A DNA stretch of 64,000 nt from Trema orientale (GCA_002914845.1 JXTC01000177.1:87338-151337), one strand, 5' to 3'; counted from the stretch's first letter, positions 36,498-49,347 are shown. The notes: a model not told the origin generated them from the letters alone. Numbers and translations are program-made.

Positions 36498-39400
36498 TTA
36501 AAGCTTGGTGATCACCTCTTCCTCTTCCTGCTCTGCGAATTCTTTTTCTGCTTTATTAGCCAAGTTGTCATGGTTTTCAGGAGTTTGCTCCTCCTTGCTT
36601 TTTCCCCAAAGAACAGCATAAAGGCTTATAACCAGCAAAGTCCCACCTAAAACACTACGATCACAACAATGCAATAAAACTTATTAGATATATATATAAA
36701 TATATATATGTAATTAATGTTGAGTCATGAGTGCTAGTATTGCAAACTAAAATTCTACTTCTTCAACATGGCTTACAACAAAGCAAGTGACAATGTCGAT
36801 TCAATTTTGAAAGTTTTACTGATGAGTTACTTCACATTAATGTCTCATAGTAAACTTAGTTAATTATTTGAAGTCTTAAAGTTATATTTACAATATAATT
36901 TACGATGGATAAATGTTATATGTATCACTACTGGTGAAGAAACGCCATATGTATAACAGTGTACTAAGCACTAACAATGTTATATGTGACATTGGTGCGA
37001 CCAAATTAATGTCACATAGTTTATGTGGCCAAGCACGATGCCACATATACAAGTAGAAAGGAAAGAAGGACGATGAATAAGGGTGCGTTTGGTATAGGAT
37101 TCGAATCCTATTCTTCAAATTCAGAAACAGCTTTTACATAGAAAGTTGGAAGGATAAAACATTTATCCTTCCAACTTTCTATGTAAAAGCTGTTTCTGGA
37201 TTTGAAGAATAGGATTCGAATCCTATACCAAACGCACCCTAATATTTGCTCTAGTGAACAATCCTTAAAAATAATGAATACTGAATTAGAACTTTTTAAG
37301 TGACAACGTTTCAGGGTTGAATACCCACAAAAAAATATTAATTAATCACCTTCCAAGAGTAATGGCCTCGCCCAAGAGAAGAACTGAACCAATCATGGTA
37401 ATGATGAGAGTCAATGGTTGTGACATGGCTTGGAAAACTGGTCCCTTCTTCTGAATCACCCATGCTTGCAAGTAATATGAAAGAGAAGTAATCAAAGTTC
37501 CCTATTAAAAAGATACATTTATTGAAATATTGTTAAAAAGAAAATCATACTAAAAAATGTTCATGGACAATTTTAATTATAATGCCCAGATCATGTAAGA
37601 AAGGATTTTTCAATCTCTTTCCACCTCCTTCACAATGGCATCGGTTAGGAGTGAACTTTTTTTAGCAGTTTAATGGAACTTAGAGAAGAAAAACATAAGG
37701 AATCAGGAGTATTTTTTATTTTTTTTTTAATTTTATGACACTGGTCACAAAAGGACCATCCTAAAAAGTAGTCCTATGAATATCACTTAGGCCTAGATCC
37801 CTTACAAACGTATAGTCAGTCTGAACCGACACTAGGATCCAACTGGCCAAATCTATCTAATCAATAAGAAAAGCAAATAAAAGAAAGGGAAAAATTGATT
37901 CCTAAGTTTTATACCAAACTTTCCATTCTTCAAAGGTCTATTTTTAAAGCAATTTTGCTAAAAAGAAAATGAAAAACAAATAAAAAAATTTTACTTTCTG
38001 TTGTCGCCTCAGTCCTCTCCACTAAACAGTTTGAAAGTTATGAATAAAAGAAAATAAAGGGTCTTCTCGAAAAAAAAAAAAAAAAAAGGAAAAAGAAAAT
38101 AAAGGGTTAAGATAAAGGTCTCTTTGCTTAAACTTACACAGTAAACCACTGTAAGTAATCTTATGTTCCAGCCCAGCTTCCACTGACTAGGATCTCTCTC
38201 TAAAGCAACAGCTAGAACAAAGCACTGAACTGAACTTGAAAGGCATTGTAGGCTTGTGAACCTTAACTTTGCAGGATAGCTCCTCAGGACTTGAGCCTAT
38301 TCTCAATCAAGAACATCATACATCATATAAATGGTCATCATAATCTAATCACAATTTCTTGGAAGAAAGGTTTATTGAAAGGAAAGAAAAAAAAAAGAAA
38401 AGAAAAAAAGAAATAGATTTAGTACAGGTGAGTATATGTGGTTCCTAAACATTGACAGCATTTGCAGTGTGGTTCCTAAACTTACATTTGTATCATTTAT
38501 AGTCCTTAAGTCCTGTCAAAATCTTGCCATTAGTTTCTATTAAAATTAACAGTGAGATTTTAAGGACTAATAATTCTATAGAAACACAAATGGAAGTTCA
38601 ATTAAGGACTAAAGTAGGAGTAAAATTCAGATACTACAAACTTTAGCAAAACAAAGTATTGTACATATATTCCAAACATGAAAACTTACCTGAAGAACAA
38701 GCCAAGAAGACCAAGCGACGGTTGAAACTAGAAAGAGCAAACAACCAATTGCCCATCTTTTATGAGAAGAAGAAAGATGAGATTGGTGGTGTTTTTGTGT
38801 GTCATGATACTCCAAGGTGTGATGGTGTAAAAAGGGCTTCAAATGGGGGCCTTCGTAAAAAGCAAGGGTTGCAACACCAGCCATGCACACCACTATCCCT
38901 GCAAGCTTTACAACCCCATGTGCTGTCCTTATTTTTACTTTCTCCATCCTGTTTTTTGTGATCATAAATTGTTATGATTGATTTGATTTCACTAGATATA
39001 TCTGTCCAAAAAGCCTAAAGACGTACTGTATGAGCACAAATAGCAAAACTTGAAGTTTCCATTAGCTGAAATTAACTTGTATTTATAGTTAAAAATTCGT
39101 TTTTGTTTTTCTAAACATTTTAACTCTGCTATGTTCCTAAACTATTGCAGAAATCTCATGTTTTAGTTTTTAAATTTTCTAATCAAGAGTAATGGCTAGT
39201 TTTAAACTTGCTGATAAAAGTTCCGCATTAGTCTTTTCAGACATTTTCTTTCAATCTGTAACGAAATTGATTAAATTATTAGTCCTATTAAAATGATTGA
39301 TATACATTTTGGCGAGTTTAGACTGCTCTTGAATTTTCAAGTTCTGAGACAAAAACTTTTGTCATAGCTTATGGACCAATCAAACGATTCATAAGTATTC

Positions 39401-40100
39401 TTTACATAAAATTATATTACCTTAATGATAAATACAAAATGACCAACTAAAAATAATTCGAAGGATGACAAACACAAGAAAATGCCAATGACAAAATAGC
39501 TAAAGTACCGGAAAAGAAGAGCCAAGAAAAATGTTGCAACAGGAAGGCAGTTCGCTATAGCAGCACCCAAAGTTGCAGTAGTATAGGCAAGTGCAATGCT
39601 AGATGCATTAAGGGGCAGAGTTATCCTGGATAAAACATGACAAAAACTCTTGTCAATATCAAATTTCTAATGGAGGAATGTGATATAATATTGTACTTCG
39701 ATTTATCATTCTTGGAACTTCAAAACAATTACATACAAAATAAATATATACATACCCCAAGAAGGCAAGCATGAAAATCTTACAGAAGGTAAAAACAGAA
39801 AGTGGTATGGCATTCTTTCTGAAATCCAATGAAACAAACAAATGTCATATATGACATATTATCAGCATACTATCATCATTAAACACTACTTAGAACATAA
39901 AGACAGAAAGAAAAAAGAAGAAGTAACCGTTCGAAAATTATAGCGAGAGGGATTAAGACGACGGTTCCAGCTACTTGTCGATAGAACGCGAAGATGTAAT
40001 TGTTCATACCACCATCAAAGGTGGCTTTGGTAAGCAGAACCATGCCAGCATATATCGTCTGTATTAGTATCACAACCAAATAAGTCTTCTCTTCAACCAT
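36498..40100 (-). CDS. WAT1-related (nodulin MtN21/EamA) transporter, gene 2, complete
   Basis: Complete plant WAT1-related membrane transporter; substrate unknown. Seven exons with GT-AG borders: 39928-40100, 39756-39818, 39509-39625, 38690-38948, 38138-38296, 37350-37501 and 36498-36654. They total 1080 nt and encode 359 residues plus TAA, normal for the family with about ten membrane helices and two EamA repeats (roughly residues 10-145 and 190-320). Landmarks are MVEEKTYLVVILIQTIYAGM, FDGGMNNYIFAFYRQ, FCKIFMLAFLG, YTTATLGAAIANCLPVATFF, SYPAKLRFTSLQCLSSSVQ, QAMSQPLTLIITMIGSVLLL, GEAITLG then SVLGGTLLVISLYAVLWGK. The tail is acidic (FAEQEEEEVITKL), as expected for a cytosolic C-terminus. 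Exon phases match gene 1. A 159-bp Tourist MITE sits in intron 6. Gene 2 lies downstream of its own broken duplicate. Family certain. Confidence 0.95.
37081..37239. mobile_element. Tourist-type hairpin MITE, 159 bp, copy 2 (gene 2 intron 6)
   Basis: Near-perfect palindrome from GGGTGCGTTTGGTATAGG to its inverse, with TAA on both sides (37078-37080 and 37240-37242). The duplicated locus in unit B reads GATGAATGATATTTGCTC, an empty site with one TGA where this copy has two TAA. This shows that the element inserted with a 3-bp duplication. Confidence 0.95.
38430..38610. repeat. Foldback-like repeat in gene 2 intron 4
   Basis: GTGGTTCCTAAACATTGAC and GTGGTTCCTAAACTTAC recur in tandem, followed by AGTCCTTAAG and, inverted, TTTTAAGGACTAA. 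Related sequence occurs at 47010-47525. Confidence 0.45.
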
Positions 40101-41048
40101 ATGTATAGATAGATAGTGATGTAGTGTAAGTTTTGATGAATTTTTTTACTACTTCAGCTTGGAGAGGACTGGATAATGAAATGTTTACATATATTGAATA
40201 TCTATAATGCAAAATAATGTCGAGAAGAAAGAAGTAGCTATAAAAATAATGGTGTATTGATTCTCTGAGCAATCTGCCAAATAAGACTTGAGGTCATGAA
40301 AAGACAGCTTAGTATCTTGAATTGGCGTCCTGATTATTACAACATGAGTAGTCCAACTTTTTATCTTATGGCTATGGACAATTACAGGATCAACTAGGGG
40401 CTAGGGAGTACCTCATGAGTGGTCAATAATTATGTGTCCGTACTATTTCTTTGGATCTAGTGACATGCATAGTCATCATTAATGAGTGACTTTGGCTGAA
40501 AGGTCGAGAATTCTACGTAGTAGTATATGCTGTATGCACGATTGTAAATATTATTATATCAAATCGACATGAAAGTGTGACAGAATCAAATGAAAATCTC
40601 GTATTCACAAAATATTTTATTACTTCTACAGTGTTAAGTGTTTATGTAAATGTATTGTCCAAAGCAAAAATATCCCCTTGATAACTTATCTCATTTCTCA
40701 TGAGGAGCTGCAGAGCTGCTAATATTAAGTATGTTGTTGTTAAACTCAATGGTTGACAAAACTCTGACACAGATATTCCATTTCCATGAATGGACAACAC
40801 CTCATATGCTTAAAACACGATGCATCTATTAGTGACAAAATCTCTTATAGTAGTGATTCTTTGAGTCGGCAATTTTTTAATATTATTATATTCATACTGC
40901 TAGCATATATATTTGTGGATGCTTCTTTAGGAAACCCACTAAGATTTTCCCTTAGCTTTATTACCTTTTTGCCACAGTAGTCAAAATGTCATGAATGTAA
41001 TTTTTTGGAGAATAATAGTGAATAGGTGACTACAATGTCAATCTTTTT

Positions 41049-41696
41049 CGGGTAAATTGATGCAAAAGTCACTTTTTTTAGTCAAAATTTACACTTATAC
41101 TTATAAACTCAATCTTTTTTCCTGGTGATAATTATATCTTCCGTCCAAATTTTATTGCAGCTGTCAAATTTTTTTCCTTAAGTGTAACCTCATAAGACAC
41201 ATGTCGTCCTCTGAGGTATTATGTTATTTTAAAAAATGAAAAAAATTATAAAAAATTAGAAAAATAAAAATAAATGAAATAAAATATGAAAAAAAAGAAA
41301 AAATGAGTTAAAAAAACAAATGAGTGAAAAAGTAAAAACATTGAAAAGTTTCAGACTGATTTAGAAATATATTACTTTTAAAAATTAATTTAGAAACATA
41401 ATATTTCTAATAAATATTTAGAAAAATATGCTTTTTTCAAAATTAATATTTTTCAAGAGTACTCGAGGTAAGCAATTTTGTGAGTAACCAGTCTAGTTAT
41501 TCGAAGTAACTAATTAAGTTACCTCAGACCGGTTACTTTAAGTATCTCATCAATTTATTAAAAAAAATAGTATTTTACTAAATACTTTTAAAAATAGTAT
41601 TTTTCTTATTAAAATAGGATTTTCAAAGAATTTCAAAATCTTAAATTTTTCAATTTTTTTGAAAAATTACCATAAAAAATCAAATTTCCTCAAATA
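41049..41696. other. Spacer between duplication units
   Basis: AT-rich, non-coding. Contains GTAACCAGTCTAGTTATTC and TTACCTCAGACCGGTTACTT, loosely related to the repeat pair at 32030 and 59228. Confidence 0.45.
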
Positions 41697-42462
41697 AAAT
41701 TCTACTTCTTCAACATGGCTTAGAACAAAGCAAGTGACAATGTTGATTCAATTTTGAAAGCTTTACTGTTGAGTTACTTCACAATGTCTGGTAGAAAACT
41801 TAGTTAATTATTTGAAGTCTTAAAGTATTTGCAATAATTCGTGATGGATAAATGTTATGTATCACTACCGGTGAAGATACATCATATGTGTAACAGTGTA
41901 CTAACAATGTTATATGTGAAATTGGTGCAACCAAATTCATGTCACATGGTTATGTGACCATGCATAATGCCACATAGTAATCTTATTAGTGTTGAATTAT
42001 ATTGCTTCAAGTAGAAAGGACAAGAAAAGAAAAGATGATGAATGATATTTGCTCTAATGGACAATCCTTAAAATTAATGAATACTGAATTAAAACTATTT
42101 AAGTGGCAATGTTTCAGGGTGGAAGAAAAAAAAAAAAAAAACATTTTAACTAATCACATTCCAAGAGTAACGGCCTCGCCTAAGAGCAGTGAACCGATCA
42201 TGGTAATGATGAGAGTCAGTGGTTGTGACATGGCTTGGAAAACTGGTCCCTTCTTATGAATCACTCACGTTCGCAGTACTGTGAAAGAGAAGTAACCAAA
42301 GGTCCCTGTTAAAAAGATGCATTAATTATAATGTTAAAAAAGAAAATCATATTGAAAATTGGTCATGGATAATTTTAATTATGATGTCCAGATCATGTAA
42401 GAAAGGACTTTTCCATCTCTTTTCACCCTCAGCACAATGGCACTGGTTAGTGGTTAGTAGTG

Positions 42463-42531
42463 GACTTGTATACTATTTTGGGATTAATGGAACGAGTGAA
42501 CTTGTATACTATTTTGGGATTAATGGAANNN
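42463..42531. other. Tandem duplication ending at an NNN gap
   Basis: The 31-bp stretch from ACTTGTATACTATTTTGGG to TTAATGGAA occurs twice (42463-42493 and 42498-42528) and is followed by three N. This is where the left end of the Copia LTR should be. It may be a scaffold-join artefact rather than real sequence. Confidence 0.7.
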
Positions 42532-42847
42532 AGTGGATGTCACCTTTAGTATTCCATAACCTACATACATGAATATTGAGTTAGGTAGCACCCCTCTTGA
42601 AGCTATCTTTAACCCCTTATTCAAGTCATTTACTTAATGGTGTTATAATTCATATATTTAACTTTATTGTGACTTATGTAACTCATGCTTTATGTTTACC
42701 TCATATTCATGAGCATTAGCCTATAAATAGAGAAGTGTGTAGCTTGTGAATTTTATCAAGTGAAAATGAACTAGTATGATATATTTCTATTATCTCTCTT
42801 TTGCTTATCTTTTCTCCTATGGTATTTGTTCTTTACTATATTTTTCA
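42532..42847 (+). repeat. Copia 5' LTR
   Basis: Matches the 3' LTR from ATAGTGGATGTC onward (AGTGGATGTCACC here, AGTGGATGTCATC there). TATA box CCTATAAATAGAG at 42720-42732. It ends CTATATTTTTCA, followed by ACGTTATCAGCAC, a primer-binding-like start seen in Copia elements. The first bases are lost in the N gap. Confidence 0.85.
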
Positions 42848-43462
42848 CATTACGTTATCAGCACAACTAGTCTCCTACCATCGTTTTCTTTGTATGAGGT
42901 AAAACTATCAGAAGATAAAGTGATTATTACTTGTTGGATCATGGCTTTTAATAAAGTTGTTATTTACAATCCTAATATGATAGTTTTTATAATTCTTATG
43001 TTAAAATATTAACTTTCTCTAGATAGTTATTATATATATATTTATCTTTTATATAGTTATTAATCATATATTGCATGTGTTTTAAATTTTAAGATCATAC
43101 TATTAGTACAATTTATATGTATGTTTATAGTTACAATATTGTATAATATTTTAACGAGTTTTATAATAACTAGTATAAAATTATTTAACTTATGAATAAT
43201 AGATTTACATTATTTTAATATAATTGTCAGCAATAAATTTCATATTTAAATTTATGTTTCTTTTTCTTAGTTTAATATTAGCTTACTATTATAACAATTA
43301 TATATATTTCTATATTTTTATACGATCTACATGACAAGATTATAAGTTGTAACTTTTATTCATTAATTTTTATCTGTTTGTTTCTCGTATACAAATTAAT
43401 CAATTTTATTTTATATTTTATTATCTTAATTCGTCTTATTACTTCTTATGATATCTTATATT

Positions 43463-44400
43463 ATGACAAACTAGGCAAAACTAGAGTCTGTAGCTCTTGA
43501 TATTTTGGGGAAAAATTATTTGGCACAGACTCTTGATGCTCAAATCCACCTTGATGCTATAAATCTTAGAGAGACGATCAAAGAAGGGAATGAAGCATCC
43601 CAATAGGATCGTGCAAAAGTGATGATATTCCGTAGATGTCATCTTCATGAAGGATTGAAATCTGAATACTTTACGGTAACTAATCCATTAATTTTTTGGC
43701 TAAATTTAAAAGAAAAATATGACCACCAAAAGACCGTAATACTCCCAAAAGCTCGCTATGATTGGATACACTTGCGCTTGCAAGATTTTAAAATTGTTAG
43801 TGAATATAACTCCACAATATTTAAGATTAGCTCTCAATTGAAATTATGCGGGGTGAAGATTACTGATGAAGACATGTTAGAAAAAACTTTTTCAACCTTT
43901 CATGCCTCAAATGTGCTCCTGCAGCAGCAATACAGAGAATGAGATTTCAAAAAATATTCAGAGTTGATATCTTGTCTTCTAGTGGCAGAGCAAAATAATG
44001 AATTACTAATGAAAAACTACCAGTCACGTCCAATTGGTTCAACTCTATTCCCAGATATGAATGCTGTTGTTTTTAAGCCATAACCTGAAGTGAATGCAAC
44101 ATCTTTTAATGGACATGGTCATGACCGTAGTCGTAGTCGTGGCTGAGGATGTGGTCATAATAATACTTGGCATCATAATGGTCATAATGGAAACTCCTAA
44201 AATTCTAAGAAAAACAATGCAGAGAAAAAGCAAGAGAAAGGGCAAGGCTCCAATGACAAATCTTCTAAGAACAAAGAAAAGATGTAGAATGAGAGAACAT
44301 TAGTCTTGTACATATCGTGTACCAAATTATCATGTTGACCTCTATCAGGCCTCATTGAAAGGAAAAAGATGGAATCGAAATAAAATTATCGTTGATAACA
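43463..44400 (+). pseudogene. Copia gag-like polyprotein remnant
   Basis: Starts MTN-stop-AKLESVALDILGKNYL, then continues through YDHQKTVILPKARYDW, HLRLQDFKIVSEYNS and LKLCGVKITDEDMLEKTFSTF. These are typical of the Copia gag region that packages element RNA. Several stops follow. A zinc-knuckle remnant near 44310-44360 reads SCTYRVPNYHVDLYQASLKGK across a frameshift. Confidence 0.8.
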
Positions 44401-45957
44401 AATTTGCATATGTAGTAACTATTGATATTATAAATAAAAGCGAGGATCTCGAAACGAAATCTATTGAACAATGTCAACAGAGAAATGATCGGCCAAAATG
44501 GAAAGACGCCATCAGATAAGAATTAGATTCACTTACAAAGTGTGAAGTTTTTAGACCTATAGTTCAAACACGTGAAGGTATAAAACTTGTAGGCTACAAG
44601 TGGGTATTTGTTCAAAAACATAATGAGAAGAATGAGGTCGTAAGATATAAAGCTTGACTTGTTGCACAAGAGTTTTCATATAAACTGGGTATCGATTATG
44701 AGGAGACATATTCTCCAGTGGTAGATGCAATTACGTTTAGATTTTTAATCAGCTTAGCAATTTCTGAAAATCTTCATATGTCTTATGGATGTTTTTACAG
44801 CTTCCTTATATGGCTCTATTGATAAAGATATTTATATGAAAGATCTTTATATGGTCTAAAACAATCAAGATGTATGTGGTATAATCGTTTTAGTGAAGAT
44901 CTCTTGAAAGAAGGTTATATAAACAATCCTATTTGTCCTTGTATTTTTATTAAGAAATCGAAATCTAGATTTATTATTATTGTAGTATATGTTGATGATT
45001 TCAATATTATTGGGACTCCAGAAGAGCTTATAGAGACTATAGAATATCTGAAAAAAGAATTCGAGATGAAAGAAATTTTGTCTTGGCCTACAAATTGAGC
45101 ATTTATCAGAAGGGATTTTTGTACATCAATCATCTTACATAGAGAAGATTCTAAAATATTTCAAAATGGATAAAGCTCATCTAATAAGTACTCCGATGGT
45201 TGTACGATCTCTTAATATTGAGAAAGACCATTTTCATCTATAAGAAAATAACGAAGAAAATCTTGGTCCATAAGTATCTTATCTAAGTGCAATTGGGGCA
45301 TTAATATATCCTGCTAATTGTACAAGACCAGATTTAGTATTTTCAGCTAATCTATTAGCAAGATATAGCTCTTCTCTAACACGTAGACATTGGAATGGGG
45401 TCAAATAAATATTTCGTTATCTTCGTGGTACAACTAATAAAGGTTTGTTCTATTCAAAACAAGCAAACTCGGAACTAATTAGTTATGCAAATGCTGGTTA
45501 CCTATCTGATCCACATAAAGCAAGATCACGAATAGGATATTTATTCACATATGGTAGTATAACTATATCTTGGCATTCAACAAAGTAAACCATTGCAGTT
45601 ACTTTCTCAAATCATACAGAAATCATAGCACTTCATGAAGTAAGCAAAGAATGTGTATGGTTGAGATCTCTAGTACAACATATCCAAATTTCATGTGGGC
45701 TATCTATAATTAATGAAAGCCCAACAAAATTGTTCAAAAATAATGTAGCCTGTATTGCCCAAATAAGAGGAGGTTATATCAAAAGTGACAGAACTAAGCA
45801 CATCTCACCGAAATTCTTTTTTACATATGAACTCCAAAAGAAGAGTGAAATAGATGTTGTACAAATTCGTTCAAATGATAACTTAGCATATTTACTAATG
45901 AAATCACTTCCTACACCAACATTTGAGAAGTTGGTCTACAAGATTAGAATGCGGTAA
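44400..45957 (+). pseudogene. Copia reverse transcriptase-RNase H remnant
   Basis: Conceptual translation with stops gives the plant Copia RT: RPKWKDAIR-stop-ELDSL, GYKWVFVQKHNEKNEVVRYK, YEETYSPVV, then the catalytic YVDDFNIIG (about 44989-45015). RNase H follows: YLSAIGALIYPANCTRPDLV, ARSRIGYLF, FSNHTEIIALHEVSKECVWL and ISPKFFFTYELQKK. The two Asp of YVDD are present, but about ten stops and frameshifts make it dead. Confidence 0.88.
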
Positions 45958-46232
45958 CTTAAAGATCTTTCTTGAATTATTTGAGTTGGTATACTTATTT
46001 GAGGGGGAGTTAATTGTATACTGCATTACAGATTGCACTCTTTTTCCCTTGATTAAGATTTTATCCCATTGGGTTTTCTCAATCAAGGTTTCTAATAAGG
46101 TAGTTTTAAAGAGAATATAAAACACAAGAATATTGTACTATTTTTTCCTTCACTAGTTCTTTCTCCCAAAGAGTTTTTCCTAGTAAGGTTTTTAACAATG
46201 TATATTTGTATGCGGTGGCATCCAAGGGGGAG

Positions 46233-46528
46233 TATTATAAAACTAATAAATAGTGGATGTCATCTTTGGTCTTCCATAACTCACATACATGAATATTGAG
46301 TTGGGTAACACCCTTCTTAAAGCCATCTTTAACCCCCTTATTCAAGTCATTTACTTAAAGGTATTATAATTTATATATTAACTTCATTATAACTTATGTA
46401 ACTCATGACTTTATGTTTACCTCATATTCAAGAGCATTGGCCTATAAATAGAGAAGTGTGTAGCTTATGAATTGTATCAAGTGAAAATGAAATAGTATGC
46501 TATTTTTCTATTGTCTCTCTTTCGCCTA
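46233..46528 (+). repeat. Copia 3' LTR (right end truncated)
   Basis: Starts TATTATAAAACTAATAAATA right after the polypurine tract; TATA box CCTATAAATAGAG at 46441-46453. It stops at CGCCTATC, where sequence collinear with gene 2 intron 5 resumes, so about 50 bp of the LTR end are missing. Confidence 0.85.
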
Positions 46529-47009
46529 TCAGGGAATTATGAGTTTTCTTTTTTTCTTTTTTGACCCGAATGACATTTTTAAGAATTCTTTTAGGGCGAT
46601 TTTTTAAGTACTAGGCATTTTTATTATTTATGACTGGTCATTTTATTATGACTACCAATTATTACAAAAATAACTCAATACAGTAAAATAACTGGGGATA
46701 AAATAATCATCTTAAAAAATTAATCCTAAAAATATTATTTAGGCCTAAGTCCTTGTAGAAAAGTATCATCACTCTTAAACCCACACTAGGATACAACTAG
46801 CCTAATCTATCTAGTTAAAAAGAAAAGCAAAGAAAAGAAAGTGAAAAATTAATTCCTAAGTTTCATACCAAACTTATTCTTCAAATAACTATTTTTAAAG
46901 CAGTTTTGCTATAAATAAATAAATAAGAAAAAAAAGTTTAATTTATGTTGTCTCCTCTCCACTAAACAGGATGAAAGTTATGAAAAAAAAAAAAACGATA
47001 AATGATTAT

Positions 47010-47525
47010 GTTGGTCCCCAATCTATGAGAAAAGTCTCACTTTGGTACTTAAATTTTAAATTGCGTTATTTTTATCCTTAAATTATTAAAAATATTTCAT
47101 TTTAGTCCTTTTTGTTATATATTTCATCTGATTCTTAATAGAATGAGTACAAAATACACCTTTGCTATTCTATTATACTTATTTCATATCCAATTGCATA
47201 GTCTAGCACTATAAAGAGATTAAAATATAAATTAAAGTAGTTTAAAAAATGATTAGTTGAATAAAAAATAATTATATATTAGACAATAATGCAATGTATA
47301 ACTATCCAAAATGCAATATTTTGTTAAAATTACTAATAGAAAATGAGAAATGTAACTCATATTCTCATAATGATAAGAATTAAATATATATACCAAAAAT
47401 GACTAAAATAAAATATTTTAAATAGTTTAAGGACCAATACTATATAATTTTAAATTTAAGAACCAAAATAAGATATTGACGAAAGGACTATGAATACCTA
47501 AATAAAGCTTAGGGACTATAAACAA
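47010..47525. mobile_element. Foldback element at the place of pseudogene exon 5
   Basis: Left arm TTGGTCCCCAATCTATGAG and TTTTAGTCC; right arm is the inverse of TAGTCCCTAAGCTTTATT and TTTTAGTCA. Arms are about 130 bp. It lies where exon 5 of the WAT1 duplicate should be. No target duplication found. Confidence 0.55.
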
Positions 47526-47536
47526 TACGAATGAAA

Positions 47537-47718
47537 TGTTGAAGCATAAATAGACTACATTTTTACTTTCATTCATACTGAAGCACAGATATGTACAAGG
47601 GTTATATAGAGATATTTGTGACCAAATATCCTACAAATACGTTCCTCATTTCCAAGAGGGATATTCTCTCTAGAAACAAGGAAATGAGGGAGACAACAAT
47701 CCTACAAATATTTTAATA
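47537..47718 (-). repeat. 3' LTR of the non-autonomous element
   Basis: On the minus strand runs from TATTAAAATATTTGTAGG to GCTTCAACA. TATA-like CTCTATATAACCC on the same strand. Matches the outer parts of 49348-50824. Confidence 0.85.
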
Positions 47719-47819
47719 CTCCCCCTCAAGTACCAACTTGCACATGAGTTTTACAACAACTTTGGAAATCTCTCACGCCAGACTCAAGTTCACACGAGGT
47801 TCACATCAGATTGATTTCT

Positions 47820-48062
47820 AGAATTTTCACATGCCAGGCTCAAATTCACATGAGCTTCATGGCACCACAATGAATTTGAGAAGCTTCATATGCTAGGCTC
47901 ACACTATCATAAGCTTCACGATATAGGCTTCAATTTTAAAAAGTTTCATATGTCAGGCTCACACTATCATGAGTTTCACAATATATGCTTCAATTTCAAA
48001 AGCTTCATATGTTAGGCTCATAATATTATGAATTTTACAACATAGGCTTCAATTTGATTCAA
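47820..48062. repeat. About 60-bp tandem repeat inside the non-autonomous element
   Basis: Three clear copies and one diverged copy of a unit with GCTTCATATGCTAGGCTCAC and GATATAGGCTTCAATTT. Starts of the clear units are near 47880, 47940 and 48000. Confidence 0.75.
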
Positions 48063-48363
48063 TACTACAAGAAATCATCTACAATTGTTGTCAATGTTGA
48101 GACACATTTATCTTTTTTATCTTGTGTTCTCATTTCAACGATTTTAGCAGTGGAGGTCTATTTAGAATTCTCCTTCCATGGATCACAAATACGATCCCAC
48201 CATTTCAGACTGAGATATTTTTATGAGTGACAATACTCACAATTATAAATTGAACTATTATCACTCATTTTGTTTTGTTTTTTTTTTTTTTTTGTATTTT
48301 TTATTTTTATTTTATTTTTAATTTTTTTAGAATACATTTTTTAATAATTTTTTTCCTTTTTTT

Positions 48364-48569
48364 CAATAGGTATTTTTTTTACCTATGTGTCGGTATTCTT
48401 TTTTAGCCGTTGGATTATCATTATAATAAAGTACATGAAAAGACGTGCATCATTAATGATATTTCTCTCTCTTACTTTTTATTATAAAAAAATGTGCATG
48501 ATAAATTTTCATTGACCAAACTGATACCTATGTATAATTTAAAAAAAAATACCTATTGGATTGGTGCCC
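48364..48569 (-). mobile_element. MITE inserted in (TA)n, copy 7 (inside the LTR element)
   Basis: Left terminal repeat is truncated (AATAGGTATTTTTTTT); it contains TTTTAGCCGTTGGATTATC and ends CTATTGGATTGGTGCCC followed by ATATATATATAT. It is nested in the non-autonomous LTR element, so it is younger than that insertion. Confidence 0.75.
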
Positions 48570-49347
48570 ATATATATATATATATAAACTATATGTAAAG
48601 CTCACGATTTTTTTTTGTTTTTGGTCTAAGTCTAACAATTAAGATTGAACTTGAGACCCACGAAATGGACTTGGGTAGTTGTAATTTGGGCCCAAGTATT
48701 TCTTCTTTTTATTTTTGGTCCAAGTCCAACAACTAGGACTGAATTGGAGGCCCACGAAATTTCTTCTCAGCACCCTAAACCTCCAAGTCTAACAAGAGCA
48801 CCATGGTAGCATAACAACAAGTATTTTGGCAGTTAGCAGGGAGATTTGTCCAATCATAGGGTGAGGTCACAGGCTGGCATGGTCATCAGCATGAACAAGT
48901 AGGCAAGCTACAGCTTGAAGGCGGCAGTGAATATTTCAGGGTACGTGAACATCAATTCACTCTCTGTTTTTTTTTTTTTTTTTTAAGATTGAAAGATTTA
49001 TATATATGTATATTAATGGTTTGGATATTCAACTAATTGGTAATGGAATTGTTTTTTTTTTTTTTTTACTATAGAGATTTCTAGAAATCGCAGAAATGAG
49101 CTCAAGGAATCATTTTTTGTATTTGGGATTCAAACTTCACGACTTTTTATGCATGGAGAATTTGGATACCTAAATAATACTCAGAAGGTGTTTGATAAAA
49201 TGCTGGTATGCAACTAGTTGCATGGAGTCCTATTATTGAATATTGTGTGGAGAATAGGGAGGCAAATGAAGGTTTGGTCGGGTATTGAAAGTATGGTGGT
49301 TCGAAAAAATCATGTTTCTAGGTTTTTTTGTTTTGGCTCTGATACCA

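Larger units (their letters stand above)
36750..41048. repeat. Segmental duplication unit A (source copy: gene 2 intron 6 to upstream region)
   Basis: From within intron 6 of gene 2 (AAATTCTACTTCTTCAACAT) to about 950 bp beyond its ATG (GAATAGGTGACTACAATGTC). All of this is found in the same order and orientation in unit B (41697-54213). Exon 7 lies outside the unit. Confidence 0.85.
42529..46528 (+). mobile_element. Ty1/Copia retrotransposon, decayed, inserted in the pseudogene
   Basis: Plus-strand element with two related LTRs (42532-42847 and 46233-46528), gag and RT/RNase H remnants, and a polypurine tract AAGGGGGAG (46224-46232). Integrase was not found between gag and RT. It sits in the pseudogene's intron 5 between exon 6 and the lost exon 5; unit A gives the empty site around AATGGAACTTAG. 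Many stops show it is inactive. Confidence 0.9.

Noticed and set aside
44045..44303. Frames of about 66-69 residues on both strands
   Set aside because: Shadows of the gag remnant, rich in ATG/GTC repeats.
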